DNA from: Paulownia fortunei | Taxonomy: Eukaryota > Streptophyta > Magnoliopsida > Lamiales > Paulowniaceae | Length of the DNA: 64,000 bases | Assembly (NCBI GenBank): GCA_019321725.1 | Contig: CM033122.1 | Coordinates: 2,170,001 to 2,234,000, forward strand | Direction of reading: 5' to 3' | Shown here: positions 1 to 11,780 of the stretch, piece after piece | Layout: each line of letters begins with the position of its first letter | Position numbering within the stretch: the first letter of the stretch is position 1 | Program-made: the position numbers and the translations under genes | The notes under the pieces: model-generated | The model's input: the letters and a program-made list of their open reading frames with translations, nothing else | Database searches by the model: none | What the model was told of the DNA's origin: nothing

Positions 1-758
1 AACTCAATTAAATTGTATACGAAATAGGGATGTACTGTTATTCCATAGGCTTACTCAAAAATAAAAAATGGGGAAAAAAAATTAAGGCAATGTTTGGTTT
101 CATTTTCCCCATTTCATTTTTCTTCTCCCAAGACAAAGATGTATTTGTCATTTGTATTTTGGAAAAATAATTTTTTATTTTATCAAAATATTAATTATTT
201 ATTATAATATTTTTATTAATTATATATTTTACTATATTTTCACAAACTACACAAGATTGATATGATAACTACAATTAAAATACCATTCAACATACATCAC
301 ACTATTATTTTTAACAAAATATTCAAATATATTTTTATTTTTACATATTTTTTAATTCCACTTCCAAAAAAATATTTTCACAAAGTAATTTCACCAGAAT
401 GAACGAAAATAAAATAGAATAAGAATTAGATAAATAGAAAACGGCATAAACATACATGAATCCCTTAGCAGATTGCAATGTCCAAAAAATTATGCGTGTA
501 GTTGTAGCTGTACAAAAACGCACAACACATGTATACACAATTTTCAGTTTAATCTTCCCCGTTGGATTTTATCACCTTCTCGCAGATCTAGGGTTTCCCA
601 ATTTCCGGTCATTTTCACTAATTTCAGGGTTTAAGATCGGGCAAAATTTCCCGACGGTCTTGTTCCCCGATCTCTAAATTACTCAATATATCCTGGGTAG
701 GCAGTTATTTCGTTAAGTCTTTATGTTATTGCGGTGTTGAGAATTTGATCTGAAAAAA
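1..758. other. 5' flank and leader of the SYP32 gene
   Basis: This stretch is AT-rich and I see no coding exon in it. The first 500 bases hold runs of A and T and no recognisable gene. From about 545 the base content changes to a C/T-rich leader typical of a plant transcription start. It carries a telo-box (TAGGGTTT) at 589-596, an element common near the start of plant housekeeping genes. The start codon follows at 759. An intron in the leader is possible but cannot be placed. Confidence 0.5.
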
Positions 759-3700
759 ATGTCGGTGAAGAGTGGGAATGCTTCGATTAGGGATCGGACG
801 CAGGAGTTCTTAGGGATAGCGGAGAGGGTGAAGAAGTCAGTTTCCTTGCAGAATGGGCCGAGCAGCAGCGGATCCAAGCGGGAGGAGCCGCTACGGTCGG
901 CTGTGGCGATGCAATCCGAGTTCAATCGGAGGGCGTCGAAAATTGGGTTTGGGATTCATCAAACGTCACAGAAGCTATCTAAGCTGGCAAAACGTGAGTA
1001 ATTTTATATTGTTTCTTTGAGTAATTTATTGCAATTTGTTTGGCTATATTTCGAGTAATGGGCTGTTTGTTAGCTATTGTGCTGATTAGGGTTATACATC
1101 AGAGAGGTTTTCTCCAGAATTATTACGAGATTTGGGAAGTTTCCAATGCGTATTGATTGAATTGCATGTATCTGATTATTTTTTGTTGTTTCTGCGGTTA
1201 GATTTTTGTTGGAATTCAATAATAGGCATCTTAAATTGGAGTCGGGATTCACTAGATGTTGCATAAGCTAGCCACTAATTTTGGTTGGGTGTGTTTTTGA
1301 GCAATGTGTTGTTTCTTATTTATTTGTTTTTGAGATTTGTGAGAATTGCTTATTGATGGGGTTGTTATAATTTTACTTAATTGTATGAGGCTGAATATGC
1401 AGATTCTGTATTGATTGAGTGAAAATGTTAATTTGCTCTTAAGTTGATAACATTGTTGGGAACATATGAATCTTATGCTGTTTCTGTGGTTCAAAAATTT
1501 GTTGGTGCTTGAATAATCAAACACAAAAGAGTTAATCTTTGTTCTCCTGGATGACCGTTGTGTTCTTGTGGACAAAGATCATGATAAGCCTTAGGGCTTT
1601 AAGCTTTATGGATTGATCTGTTTAGCACAGCAAAAATAGTAACAAGCATGTTCTTTTTCTTAAAGATTGATATCCTCTGCTTTTTATACATGCTTTGCCA
1701 TTATAGAGTGGCATGGTCAAACCAATAATGTACTGCTTTCTATTGCAGTGGCAAAGAGGACATCAGTTTTTGACGACCCTACCATGGAAATCCAGGAACT
1801 CACTGCAGTTATCAAGCAAGATATAACGGCTCTTAATTCTGCTGTAGTTGATCTCCAGTTTCTCTCTAATTCACGTAATGAAAGTGGAAATATATCCAGT
1901 GACACCACCACTCATTCTACTACAGTCGTTGATGATTTGAAGAATCGTTTGATGAGCACCACAAAGGAGTTCAAGGAAGTTTTGACCATGCGAACAGAGG
2001 TGAACCTAGAAATTGCTGCCTACTAATCTATTCCTCCATTTTCATGTTGTTGTGTATTTGACTTTTATGTTCCTGTACTTGTCACTAACACAATCTGCAT
2101 TTTCTGGTGTTTTTCAACAGAACCTGAAGGTTCATGAGAACAGAAGACAGTTGTTTTCTTCTTCTGCTTCTAAGAATCCTTCAAATCCTTTTGTTCGCCA
2201 GCGTCCTTTGGCTGCAAAGTCTCCTGCCAGTAACTCAGCTGCCCCTCCTGTTCCATGGGCCAACGGGGCACAATCTTCATCCCAATTATTCCCCAAGTAA
2301 GTGCATGTATGAATGTTTCCAGTCAGTTGCTATCTCTATACCTTCCATTTCGAAGAAATGTTTTGACTCTTTTCTTTTCCTGCTTTTCCTACTCCTAGAA
2401 GTTAATAATGTTGGTATTCTTATAAGCTGTTCAGAGAGTTGAGTAGTTAAATAGTTTCTGAAAGGACCTGAAACTAGATTATGATCAAGTACTTTATAGG
2501 ACATCTACTTAGCGAAACAACTTGAATTTAACTGAATTTCTCCATATGTAAACAGATTTATATGCCAGCAGAGCTTATTTTCTGTAACTCCTCTAACAGG
2601 AATCAGGTGGACGGGGAGTCTCAGCCTTTGCTGCAGCAGCAACAAAACCAACAGCAACAGCAATTGGTTCCACTACAGGACAGCTACATGCAGAGTAGAG
2701 CTGAGGCTCTTCAAAATGTGGAATCGACAATTCATGAGCTGGGCAATATCTTCAATCAGCTAGCTACATTAGTTTCTCAGCAAGGAGAGATTGCTATCAG
2801 GTTTGCAATGGCTTTACTTATTACATACTGCAGCATTCTGGTAATCAAACTAATAAACATGGTGGTCTTATGACCAATTAAAATCAAGCAATTATCCTAG
2901 ACTGTGTATAACTAATCAATTTAGCCATTCTGTGTCGGTCATTATTTCTGTTTGTGTTTTTTTGTATTATTGTATCAATGCTAAAACCACTCGATGATTT
3001 TCAGGTTTCAACTTGTGTAATCATTGATTTGCTTAGAATAAGTTAACATATATATTATGTTACGAAAATTATTCAATGAAATCTCTATTTAAAGTAGTGT
3101 AAATGTATAATTTTGCGTCTCAAAGCTGGATGCAATTGTTTCAATGTTTCAATTTTCGTAGTCAAGCTCATTGTCAAACACATTGCATATTTATAGGGTT
3201 GATATGAATCTGGTATGATTTTGTGATGCGTCAAAATGCTGAAATGGTTTATCCCATTGGGAGGAGTAAGGTAACCAATAAGGAAAAGAAACACAAAGCT
3301 TAGAAATTTGAATGCTAAGATGAAGAGAACTGTTAGCATTATGAATGCTGAGGATTTAGTCCAATAATGGACTAGCTTTCCATGTGGTTGCCCTCAACTT
3401 CTCTTATATTTCACTGAATGTGTATCAACATAAGTTCTGATGTGTGAACTAGGGCAGCTAGTCATTTGGGTTCTTCCCCATTGGAGTAGCATCTTACTGT
3501 CATCCACAGCAATATTATTTGATATCACTGTAGATTATAGTGACACTTAATTTCTTATACATAGAAGTCATTTGGGTCCTTATTTTTTTAGTCGTTCAGT
3601 CTAATTTTCTCACAGTGATTTTTAACATTGAGAAATAATGTGTATATACAGGATTGATGAGAACATGGATGACACACTGGCAAATGTGGAGGGAGCTCAA

Positions 3701-3811
3701 GGGGCTCTGCTCAAGTACCTCAATAGCATCTCATCAAATCGGTGGCTGATGATAAAGATATTCTTTGTATTAATTTTCTTTCTCATGATATTCCTATTCT
3801 TTGTGGCCTAA
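759..3811 (+). CDS. SYP32: Syntaxin of the SYP3 family, Golgi Qa-SNARE (SYP32-like)
   Basis: Five coding exons: 759-993, 1749-1999, 2121-2296, 2600-2800 and 3652-3811, all GT-AG, giving 340 residues, close to the 347 of Arabidopsis SYP32. Family role: Qa-SNARE of the early Golgi (Sed5/syntaxin-5 type), forming the four-helix bundle that fuses ER-derived vesicles. Seen: an N-terminal stretch with the RDRTQEF and FNRRASKIG motifs, a repeated LAKLAK across the first junction, the TSVFDDP block, and an N-terminal helical domain from about residue 80. A glutamine-rich linker follows, with LLQQQQNQQQQQ. The SNARE helix contains the central Q in FNQLATLVSQQGE. The protein ends in a hydrophobic tail anchor (LMIKIFFVLIFFLMIFLFF) and a two-residue luminal end. 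The start is the first ATG after the T/C-rich leader. The SNARE helix is split between exons 4 and 5. SYP31 is the alternative, but the linker and N-terminus fit SYP32 better. Confidence 0.93.
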
Positions 3812-4825
3812 TGAGAGACTTGGCACTTTATCATACAGGAAGAAAAATTCATGATGTATTTTAGACATGATTAAGTGTGTTGTAATTTTCAATAATATTT
3901 TTGTAGTATATTCTCTCTTGTATATCTCAGCTGCATTTTTTCGTATAATAAGGCTGACTTTAAAGAGAAAAATTCAATATGAGAAGGTGTAATGGGAAAT
4001 ATGCTGTGTATGGCAACTGTAGTTGTTTATGAGCTTCTTGTGTATTGTCTGTTGTCATATCATAGGTAGGGTGATTTTAATAAAGGGAAATATTCATCAT
4101 GAAAGGGTTGGAAGTTGTATGATGGAAATATGATGTTAGATGTATCTTTATTGAACCCTTAGAAAGAGTTTATTCCAGAAAAAAGAAAAAAATCAACACT
4201 GAACAGCTTCTATAGGTTAATGAGAGATATTGCTGCATGTAAAGAGAGAAAGACAGGTGGAAATGAGAGATACATGTGGAGAAAATGCAAAATGGTATGA
4301 GAATATATAAAGGCGTAATATACTCTTTTTGTTTCATGAAAATGATACGAGATTAGAAAAATAGAAGCTCAACAAAAATTTTGTATAATGCAAGATTTTG
4401 TATTTGTAAAACAATGAAATTATTGTCAATTTTTCCACATCAATTAAGTCTTTTAATCGTATTTGAATTTGTCTTTTTATACGATGAAAAATACTTTTGG
4501 TGTTCTCTTCATTAATATAGAATTATATCTTTATAATGTTAAATAAAAAATAGAAAGAGTCAGTTTTAATGGTATTGAATTTAATAATTTGGACTTTAGA
4601 ATATAACTCTGTTAAATCAAACAACACCCTAGGAAAAAATCCAATAGCTAATCCAAACAAATACTTTTGCACCAAAAGAATAAAATGAAAAAATAATTTA
4701 TTTTAACTTACTTGTATATCAAATAGCAAATTCGATTTATAATATTTCGACAAGAAAAACATTTTGTGACCTAATTTGCAAATAACCTAAACTACAAGGA
4801 CCACCAATTCTGAACAAACCACAAG
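3812..4825. other. Intergenic region downstream of SYP32
   Basis: This is the 3' untranslated region of SYP32 (to roughly 3,960, with several AATAA-like signals) followed by AT-rich spacer. I see no exon, no clear transposon end and no RNA gene. The stretch 4310-4720 is particularly A/T-rich. Confidence 0.4.
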
Positions 4826-4832
4826 TATATAA
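4826..4832 (+). promoter_or_regulatory. TATA box of the Lys/Glu-rich protein gene
   Basis: TATATAA lies about 30 bases before a C/T-rich leader that starts near 4,860. This spacing and context fit a TATA box for the gene whose coding sequence starts at 5,456. It would give a leader of roughly 600 bases. Confidence 0.5.
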
Positions 4833-4929
4833 GCCCTCGCTTCCTCTCACGTTATGTATACCACACCCCAGCCTCCACTTGTTTGTCCTCGTTCCTCAGT
4901 AACCCCAATCCCTTTCTTTCTTCTCTCTC

Positions 4930-5039
4930 TATCTATATCTATATCTGTAGGTATAGGTAACGCATAAACACTCATATACACGCACACACACACACCAAAA
5001 ACTACAGATACGCATACCTTTTTTTTTTTTTTTTTTTTT
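4930..5039. repeat. Microsatellite cluster in a 5' leader: CT/TATC, CA, then T21
   Basis: Three simple repeats lie side by side: a TCTA/CT tract near 4,930-4,965, a CA tract at 4,983-4,995 and 21 consecutive T at 5,019-5,039. They fall inside the predicted leader of the gene starting at 5,456. They would be transcribed and are likely variable in length. Confidence 0.75.
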
Positions 5040-5046
5040 CACATCC

Positions 5047-5092
5047 AAACCCTAGGACATTCCGCCACTCTTTCTTTCTATTTGAAACCCTA
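5047..5092 (+). promoter_or_regulatory. Two telo-boxes in the leader of the Lys/Glu-rich protein gene
   Basis: AAACCCTA occurs at 5,047-5,054 and again at 5,085-5,092. A third copy in reverse orientation (TAGGGTTT) lies at 5,427-5,434, just before the start codon. Telo-boxes are enriched near the transcription start of plant growth and ribosome-related genes. That these copies act here is inference. Confidence 0.45.
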
Positions 5093-5455
5093 AATCTCTG
5101 TTAACCCTAGCTTTCTTTAATCGCATTCTCGAACTCGTCGAGCGCTTGGAATTAAGGAAGTTATAAATCAGAAGATTAATCAGGAAATTAGATATTCAAG
5201 CCTTTGCTTCACATAAGTTTTGTCGATTAAAATTCTTGAGAAAATTCGCTTATCTTTGGATTAGCTTTGGATTTTAATTGAATTACTTTGTTTCTGTTGT
5301 TATTTGTTGCTTTTCAACAGTGATTGGTAATTATTTTCTGAAAATCGAGTCCAGGAAATCATCGGGAATTGCCATATCTGAGCTTGTGATTTGGTTGAGG
5401 TTTCCAATTTTGCTTCTGTGTTTCTCTAGGGTTTTTGATTTGCCGACAATAGAAA

Positions 5456-8400
5456 ATGGTTGGAGGTGGGAATAGGAGGGATGAGGGATCTTTTACCGTG
5501 AGCAACACCAACGTTTTTGCAGCTCTGGAGAGTTTAAGGAAGAAGAAGAAGTCTGACAAAGAGAAGGGCTCTTCCAAGGGAAGTAAGAGCTCATCTAAAG
5601 CTGCTGCTGCTGGGAAATCGAAGGAAGCCGAGGAGGAGAAGCAGGTGTACTGGGCTCCAGCGCCTTTGACAGTGAAATCGTGGGCCGATGTGGATGATGA
5701 GGATGATGATGATTACTATGCAACCACTGCTCCTCCCCAGGTGATATGGGGTGGTTCTGGTTTGAATAAAGCCGAAGAGACACAGAAACTTGATCCTGTG
5801 GAGGTATAAGGAATGATAATTATGGTACATTTTTTTTTGGGATGTGGATGAATTTAATATTTTTTTATTTAAGATTATTGATTGTTATTAGTGTGTCTGG
5901 TTCTTTCTTGATTGATTTGGATTGATTTAGAGATTAAATGCCTTTAACTTTTGGAATTATGCATGTGTTTGTTGAAGAATTTGATTTGTGATTCATTTTG
6001 ACCATTTATGATGTTTAACGATGTAATCAATTGCTAGGTCTTGCTTCTTTTGATCGGTTCGAGTGCCTTTGTACACCTGCTGTGCTGCATTTGTCGTCCT
6101 TTACGGAAAATTTGCGTTTGTCGTTTTATACTTAAAATTTGACCATTTATGATTCTTGATTAATTAATCATTTGCTAGGTCTTGCTTTTGTTGATCCTTT
6201 GTTGCCAGTTATCTATACTTGCTGTGCGAAAATTGTCGTTTTCTAGTTAGATTCTTACTTGTTTCGCAAGTAAATGATTTGCATGATAAACAATAGAGTC
6301 AATGAATTAAATGCTTTGCTAGAAGTTGCTCTAAAGACCTTTTATTGAAAGGAGGCTGAGATTAAATTGTCGTCCTATCATTTATATGATAAAAAACGTG
6401 TCCCAAATTATCCATTTGCTGGATTTTCCTTTTCTGATCCTTCAAGGTGCTTTTGTTCTACTATAAGGTGTCATTTGTCGTTTTACAATGAAGTTCTTTC
6501 TTGTTATACAAGTTGGTAATTTGCATGATAAGCTATTCATGTTTTTGTTGAATTGGCTTTTATGGATTTTCCAATATATATCAGCTTTCCTTTTATCTGT
6601 GCGGGTTCTTGGTGGTGTTATTGTTATGGTTCTTTGTTTAACATTTATGCCCCATCAACTGCTAGGAGTTCCTTGTTCTTACTGAATTGATAATGTCTGA
6701 AGGCGTAGTATATTAGAACTGGTATGTACCCCCCACCCACCCCACCCATTCTCCCTTCTCAAACCTCCAACCTGCATGTTTCTCAAGAACTTATATAATT
6801 TGCTGCACTAAGAATATCTTATTTTGTTACTGTGTTGAAGACATTGTACTGTGATCTATTGTCTCTTTCATTGAACGTTCCAATCTTTTGCTATATTTAT
6901 TGAGACCTTTGTCTCATTTAATTCTATATGTATTTTATTATTATGTTTGTGATTGAGTGATGTTTAATGGAGAAGATCACCAAGATTAGCACAATACCCT
7001 AAAATGTTGAAGATAAATCCAAGTTATCTCTCATAGCACTTTTTTGGAATACATTTTGGTTGCGTATCTATAAACATAGACAATATTGAGATGATTTCTT
7101 TAACATAAAGCTTGAAAGTTTTGGCTTACACGCACAGACTTTTTCTGCTACACATACGGGACGAAAAAGAAACATTAAATGCATCAGTTTTCTGTATGAT
7201 CTACAAAACATGCTTTTGGAAGTATAATATTATGTATGTATTTCCACGTGGACTCCCCTCCTCCCCACTACAAATTACAAACCCGGATATATCTCTTTAC
7301 TCAAACCATATCTCTTGGTCCCACCTGCCCACTAGCCTCTCTGTGTGTCTGCGCGCATATGTGTATTTTGTATCTGTCTGATATTGTAATCTCTTCCCTT
7401 CACCCCTACACCACCCACCCACATCACATGTTATGCATCTACAATGTGTACATATAGTAGTAAAGAAATCACAGACGGTAACCATGATCATCAATCGAAA
7501 CTACAGCTGTCATCATTGGCATACCCTCTTCTCTTAGTCTCTTGAATTGTAACCACTTCTTTGGGCGTGTGGCTTGTGATATCCTTAATTCTGCCAATTT
7601 GGCAATATATTTGCTTCTATAACAGCTGTTTTCTGCCTAGAGTCTGTGGATGCATATTGGCTACCTAGAGATGATAAGCCATTTCCTGTTACTCTTTTAA
7701 TCCTTTTCGAATATAATATTGCAGAGTATGGCATCTGGTGTTAAGATCACTTCTGCACAATAAATTTCACAGTGGTTCCTTTCTATTCATGACTGGGTCA
7801 TGAATTTGATGATGGGATGAAATTTGTGCATTGTATTTGTGACTCATCATGGTTGTCCATCCAAATTGCAGGAAAGTGAAAGTGAAGATGAGCTTCTTGA
7901 TGAAGGCGATGACGATGTGGAAGAGGAGCTTGATCATGAAACGGAGGTCCAACAGCAGCCGGAGCCGCTGGTGAAAAAGCCTGTTGAAGTTTCTCCTGCA
8001 CCGAAAGAGACAGAAAGACAGCTTTCCAAGAAGGAGAGAAGGAAAAAGGAGCTTGCTGAACTAGAGGCGATTTTAGCTGATTTTGGAGTTAACTCAAAAG
8101 AGAAAGCTGAAGATGAGCCATCTGGTAAGTTAATTTTTCTCTCCCCTTTTTGAGATTGATCATTTAATCGTATCATGGTGATAGTTCTTTTAGATAATTC
8201 TATTTGATCTCTGGTATGATACCTTCATTCTGTTATTTGGTATGCCTTTTTGGTGGGTCTGCTGATATTGTGTATTCATGGTTACCTCTTTGATCTTCAA
8301 GAAAATAATACGTGCTTTAGTTCAGTTTCATCAGTCGTAAAAAAATATATTGGCGAGGTAACATTGAAAAAGTAGTGCAACTGATCGCTACTATTTAAAC

Positions 8401-8817
8401 TGAAGGTCTTGTTTTTATTCATTTCCAGATGTCAACAAAGACAGCAAAGAGGGGCAACTGAATGGAGATGCAGAGAAGAAGGATAGTGCCCTGGCGGAAT
8501 CTAAAAGTGCAAAGAAGAAGAAAAAGAAGGATAAGGCTTCCAAAGAGGTGAAGGAACCTCAAGACCAGCCCAATAGTTCAGATGTTCCTAATGAACAAGA
8601 GGAAAATGCTGGAACCGAACAGGTGGAGGAAGATGCTTCTGCTGTTGATGTGAAAGAGCGGCTCAAGAAGGTGGCTTCTGCTAAGAAAAAGAAATCTAAT
8701 AAAGAGATGGATAGTGCTGCAAGAGCTGCTGCTGTGGAGGCTGCGGCAAGGAGTGCAAAACTTGCTGCTGCTAAAAAGAAAGAGAAGAATCATTACAACC
8801 AGCAGCCAATGCGGTAA
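5456..8817 (+). CDS. Conserved Lys/Glu-rich plant protein of unknown function
   Basis: Three exons, 5456-5803, 7872-8124 and 8429-8817, give 329 residues with consistent phases and GT-AG junctions. I recognise it as a conserved plant protein but know no assigned function. Seen: an N-terminal block FTVSNTNVFAALESLRKKKK, then Ser/Lys/Ala-rich sequence, then a short hydrophobic-aromatic motif VYWAPAPLTVKSWADVDDE leading into an Asp run. A very acidic block follows (SESEDELLDEGDDDVEEE), then a Lys/Glu helix with ERQLSKKERRKKELAELEAI, a likely coiled coil. The C-terminal third is Lys/Ala-rich with KKKKKKDK-type clusters. There is no membrane segment or signal peptide. The charge pattern fits a nuclear or nucleolar or ribosome-associated protein; that is inference. 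The first intron is long (2,068 bases) and holds degenerate repeats. Gene boundaries are solid, function is open. Confidence 0.8.
6000..6540 (+). repeat. Degenerate intronic tandem repeat, period about 141 bases
   Basis: Within intron 1 of the preceding gene, several landmarks recur at about the same spacing. GACCATTTATGAT occurs at 6,000 and 6,141, TTGCTAGGTCTTGCTT at 6,031 and 6,172, and TGCTGTGC at 6,078 and 6,220. A third, more diverged copy from about 6,413 repeats the TTTGCTGG...TGATCCTT and ATTTGTCGTTTTA landmarks. There are no terminal inverted repeats, so this looks like local duplication rather than a transposon. Confidence 0.6.
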
Positions 8818-10040
8818 GAGAGATTGTTGGAGCTTCATACATATGGAGAGGGTTTCTATTGGCCATTAATAAACTTCGAGCTCCTGCGTCTAGTTTTGTG
8901 ATAGATGAACTTTATTATAATGTTACATGTTTTGGTTATTGAAAACCTGTTTCATTTTGGTACTCTTTAACTTCTTAGGTCAGTTTGTAACATATCAGTA
9001 CTTCTTGCTATGTATCTATGGCTCTTTTTCGAATCTTCATGGAGGTTCTTCTGGTGAAAGATTTTGTGACTAGTCGTGATGCATCATCTTTGAGAGCAAT
9101 TGCTCCCATATTCCTTCATCCAGCTGCATGTTAAATCAAGTCCTTTTTGCATTTATATTAGATGTTCTTTCTCACCGGTGGCGTAACCAAATTGCCCGAG
9201 TGAAGGGGCTAGATTGTACAAAAATAGTGCAATGAGGTGGAGAATGCTTCGTACATTTCCTTAAGAAAATCATATTCTTGCTGTTTCACATTGCTGCATG
9301 CTTACTTCTTGGCCAGTTTTTGGAAGTTCATACCTGCTGGCTACATTGGGGCAGTTTGCCATAATATTATGAAGGATATGCAATCCTGTGTCTCTATTTC
9401 ACGCCTGCTTATATTGGGGCAATTTGCTCCAGCGCGTATGCTGAATTGGTATTCCTGTCTAGTTTATCTCCAGTAAATTGAAGTTTCAACCCGAGCCTTA
9501 TGGCTGCATGCAAGGGAAATGAACTAGTGTTCAAATTTTCTGATGGGAAGATCTCATGGTTTTAGGTGGGGAATAGGAATGATAATTGGATATGGGTTAG
9601 CTCGGATCTGCCTCGGCGTGGATTTTGAGACCATAAATGCCTCACTTGGGGTGGAGTTTGAGGAGTGCATTGTTTGAGGCCATTGTTTCAAACGTTCCCG
9701 TCTTGAACTTGACCCATTTACAGTTATATCATACCATATTATTTATTTATGTATGATTTTTGTGATATATATATTTGATAGGAAAAAGTATTTGTACCTT
9801 ATATACACACACAAATAAAATATGGACATAAAAAAGTTGATACTTTCAGGAGTGAAATTATGTTTGGAATTATGATTTTTCATAAATTAAATTATGCACG
9901 CATAAATTGCAAATTTTTAATTCTTTCTTTATGATATTAGTTTCTCATATTTAGAAATATATGATAACAAATTTTTTATAAAAAATAAAATTTTAAAATT
10001 TTAAAATTATAAAATAAGTTTAATAGGTTTGACGAATTCA

Positions 10041-10125
10041 TCTCATGTGTTTAGGGTGAGTCTTGGATCCATAAAAATTATCGTATCTCGTGTTCTAGGG
10101 TGAATTTTGGATCCATTTTAGTGGC
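10041..10125 (+). repeat. Imperfect 44-base tandem pair
   Basis: Two copies of a unit with the core AGGGTGA.T.TTGGATCCAT start at about 10,041 and 10,085. They lie in AT-rich spacer and I assign no function to them. Confidence 0.5.
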
Positions 10126-10677
10126 AAATGGTGTTTGGTAAACCCACTCCAAATTTGACTAATTGCCATAATGGGAAATATTATGAATCCTGAATCTCAA
10201 GTCTATGTTGAGTTCCTTTGGTTAATACTATGTTTGATCAAAGAATTTGCTGAGGACAATGAGGCAAAACACTTATATATGTTCTAAAATTTTTGCATGT
10301 TTGGAACATTGAGGAAAAGCATTCCGAGGAGAACTTAAAAACTCATTCCCGCGGCCCAACAGTCATCCCACTTTCTTTTTCCCTTCTCTGTGGCGATTTC
10401 TCTTCATTTTTTTTTAACAAAAAAGTAAGATTTTTTTTTTGTAAAAAAAATTGTTTAAGAAAAATATTCAACTAATCATTGAAGTTTTAAACGATTCTCA
10501 TAAGAAAGTTTCTAGGCAAGCACTAGCTTTTATGTATATTCTTACAGCTACGTTGTTTACGATTTCGGGCATAACCTGCTCCCATAGTGTGACGGACGGT
10601 GCGTTCAAGACCCGGGTACGAATTGTAAGAGTTGGACATTTAATGAGAGGGAAGATAGAAATTGGACTTTTTTCTGA

Positions 10678-10779
10678 GGCCCACTCACTTCATAGCATAA
10701 TGGGCTTCTGCTAATCTCTGGTTTGGGCCTAATTTGCCAATTAAAAAAAAAAGAAAACACAATGAGCTGCAGGTGGGCC
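10678..10779. promoter_or_regulatory. Cluster of four TGGGCY (site II-like) motifs
   Basis: GGCCCA at 10,678, TGGGCT at 10,701, TGGGCC at 10,724 and TGGGCC at 10,774 fall within about 100 bases. TGGGCY motifs are known TCP-factor sites in plant promoters of housekeeping genes. They lie more than 1 kb before the likely TIC236 leader, so the link to that gene is uncertain. Confidence 0.3.
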
Positions 10780-11780
10780 GGCGGCTCCTATTCATACGTG
10801 TGAGTGATTTTCCATGAATTTGCAACAAAGGGAATATGTTTGAACTTTTGATTTTAATGAGGAAAATAACAAATAAAATATTTTCTTCTTTTTGGGAAAA
10901 ATATTTGAACAAATGTAACAATGAAATATGTTTATTGATTTATGTGTTTATTTGTTTATGACACTCAGTTATTTATCGGAATTATATTAAATATAATACT
11001 TATTTTGTCGAAAATAGCTTATAACTACTAAATTTTTTCTTGCTAAAATCTTAGATCAAGTATAGTATGACGGAAATAAATTGTGAAGAACCTCATGATG
11101 TTAAGTCATTTTGTCCTTATTTAATTTCCCCTGAAGTAACAGAATTATATAAATATGGACCTCATTATTTTAAAGGACGAGAAATAACAAATTCAAAAAT
11201 AAATTCCATATAGCGTCTAAATTAATAGTACAATTTTATGTGCATAAAATTCAATTTTGAGAGAATATAAGGAAATTGATCCCTTAAGAATGAAAATGAA
11301 TTATTATGGGGCAATTATGTAAAAATATTTATAGCATAATACCACTAGGCCTTTGAATCACCGTTGTATAATGTGTACTACAATTGTGGTACAAGATATT
11401 TCTTATGATCATTTTTTTGAATTTTAAAATTTTAAAATTTTCTACGAACTAATTTACCCGTTAAAAGGTTTTAGTTGAGAAATTTTTCGACTTCTTATTG
11501 TACTTTTGGTAACTCCTACTCAATTATGAAGGATTCAACTACTTGCACATGACAAATTTCAACCACATCACAATTTGACAATTATTTTCAACTATTTTAT
11601 TTCTTTTATTTATTTAATTATTTATTCATTTTGGTTAATCTCACTTATTTGTTTTGTTTCTTTTTCTTTGGAAGTAGAAATTTCATGATTTTCTGATGAT
11701 TGATCCCCATTCTTCATGGGTCTCTATGTATTATGAGGCTATAATTGTCATTACGCATCAATCCACCAGTGGCATTTCTC

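Larger units (their letters stand above)
8818..11780. other. Long intergenic region between the Lys/Glu-rich gene and TIC236
   Basis: No exon is visible. 8,818-9,480 probably includes the 3' untranslated region of the upstream gene. It contains two short imperfect copies of CCTGCT...ATTGGGGCA (about 9,333 and 9,403). 9,720-10,020 and 10,800-11,690 are very AT-rich, with AAATTTTAAAATTTTAAAA-type runs near 9,990 and 11,420. An imperfect 44-base tandem pair (10,041-10,120) surrounds TTGGATCCAT. Confidence 0.4.

Noticed and set aside
5591..5830. Reading frames on the minus strand opposite the first exon of the Lys/Glu-rich gene
   Set aside because: They are shadows of low-complexity Glu/Asp/Lys codons on the other strand.
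10590..10620. Sequence around GTTCAAGACCCGGGTACGAA that resembles part of a tRNA
   Set aside because: It cannot be folded into a cloverleaf with the flanking bases.
9960..11445. Two similar A/T-run blocks (near 9,990 and 11,420) considered as ends of one transposon
   Set aside because: The similarity is low-complexity AAATTTT only; no terminal repeat, target duplication or coding sequence supports an element.
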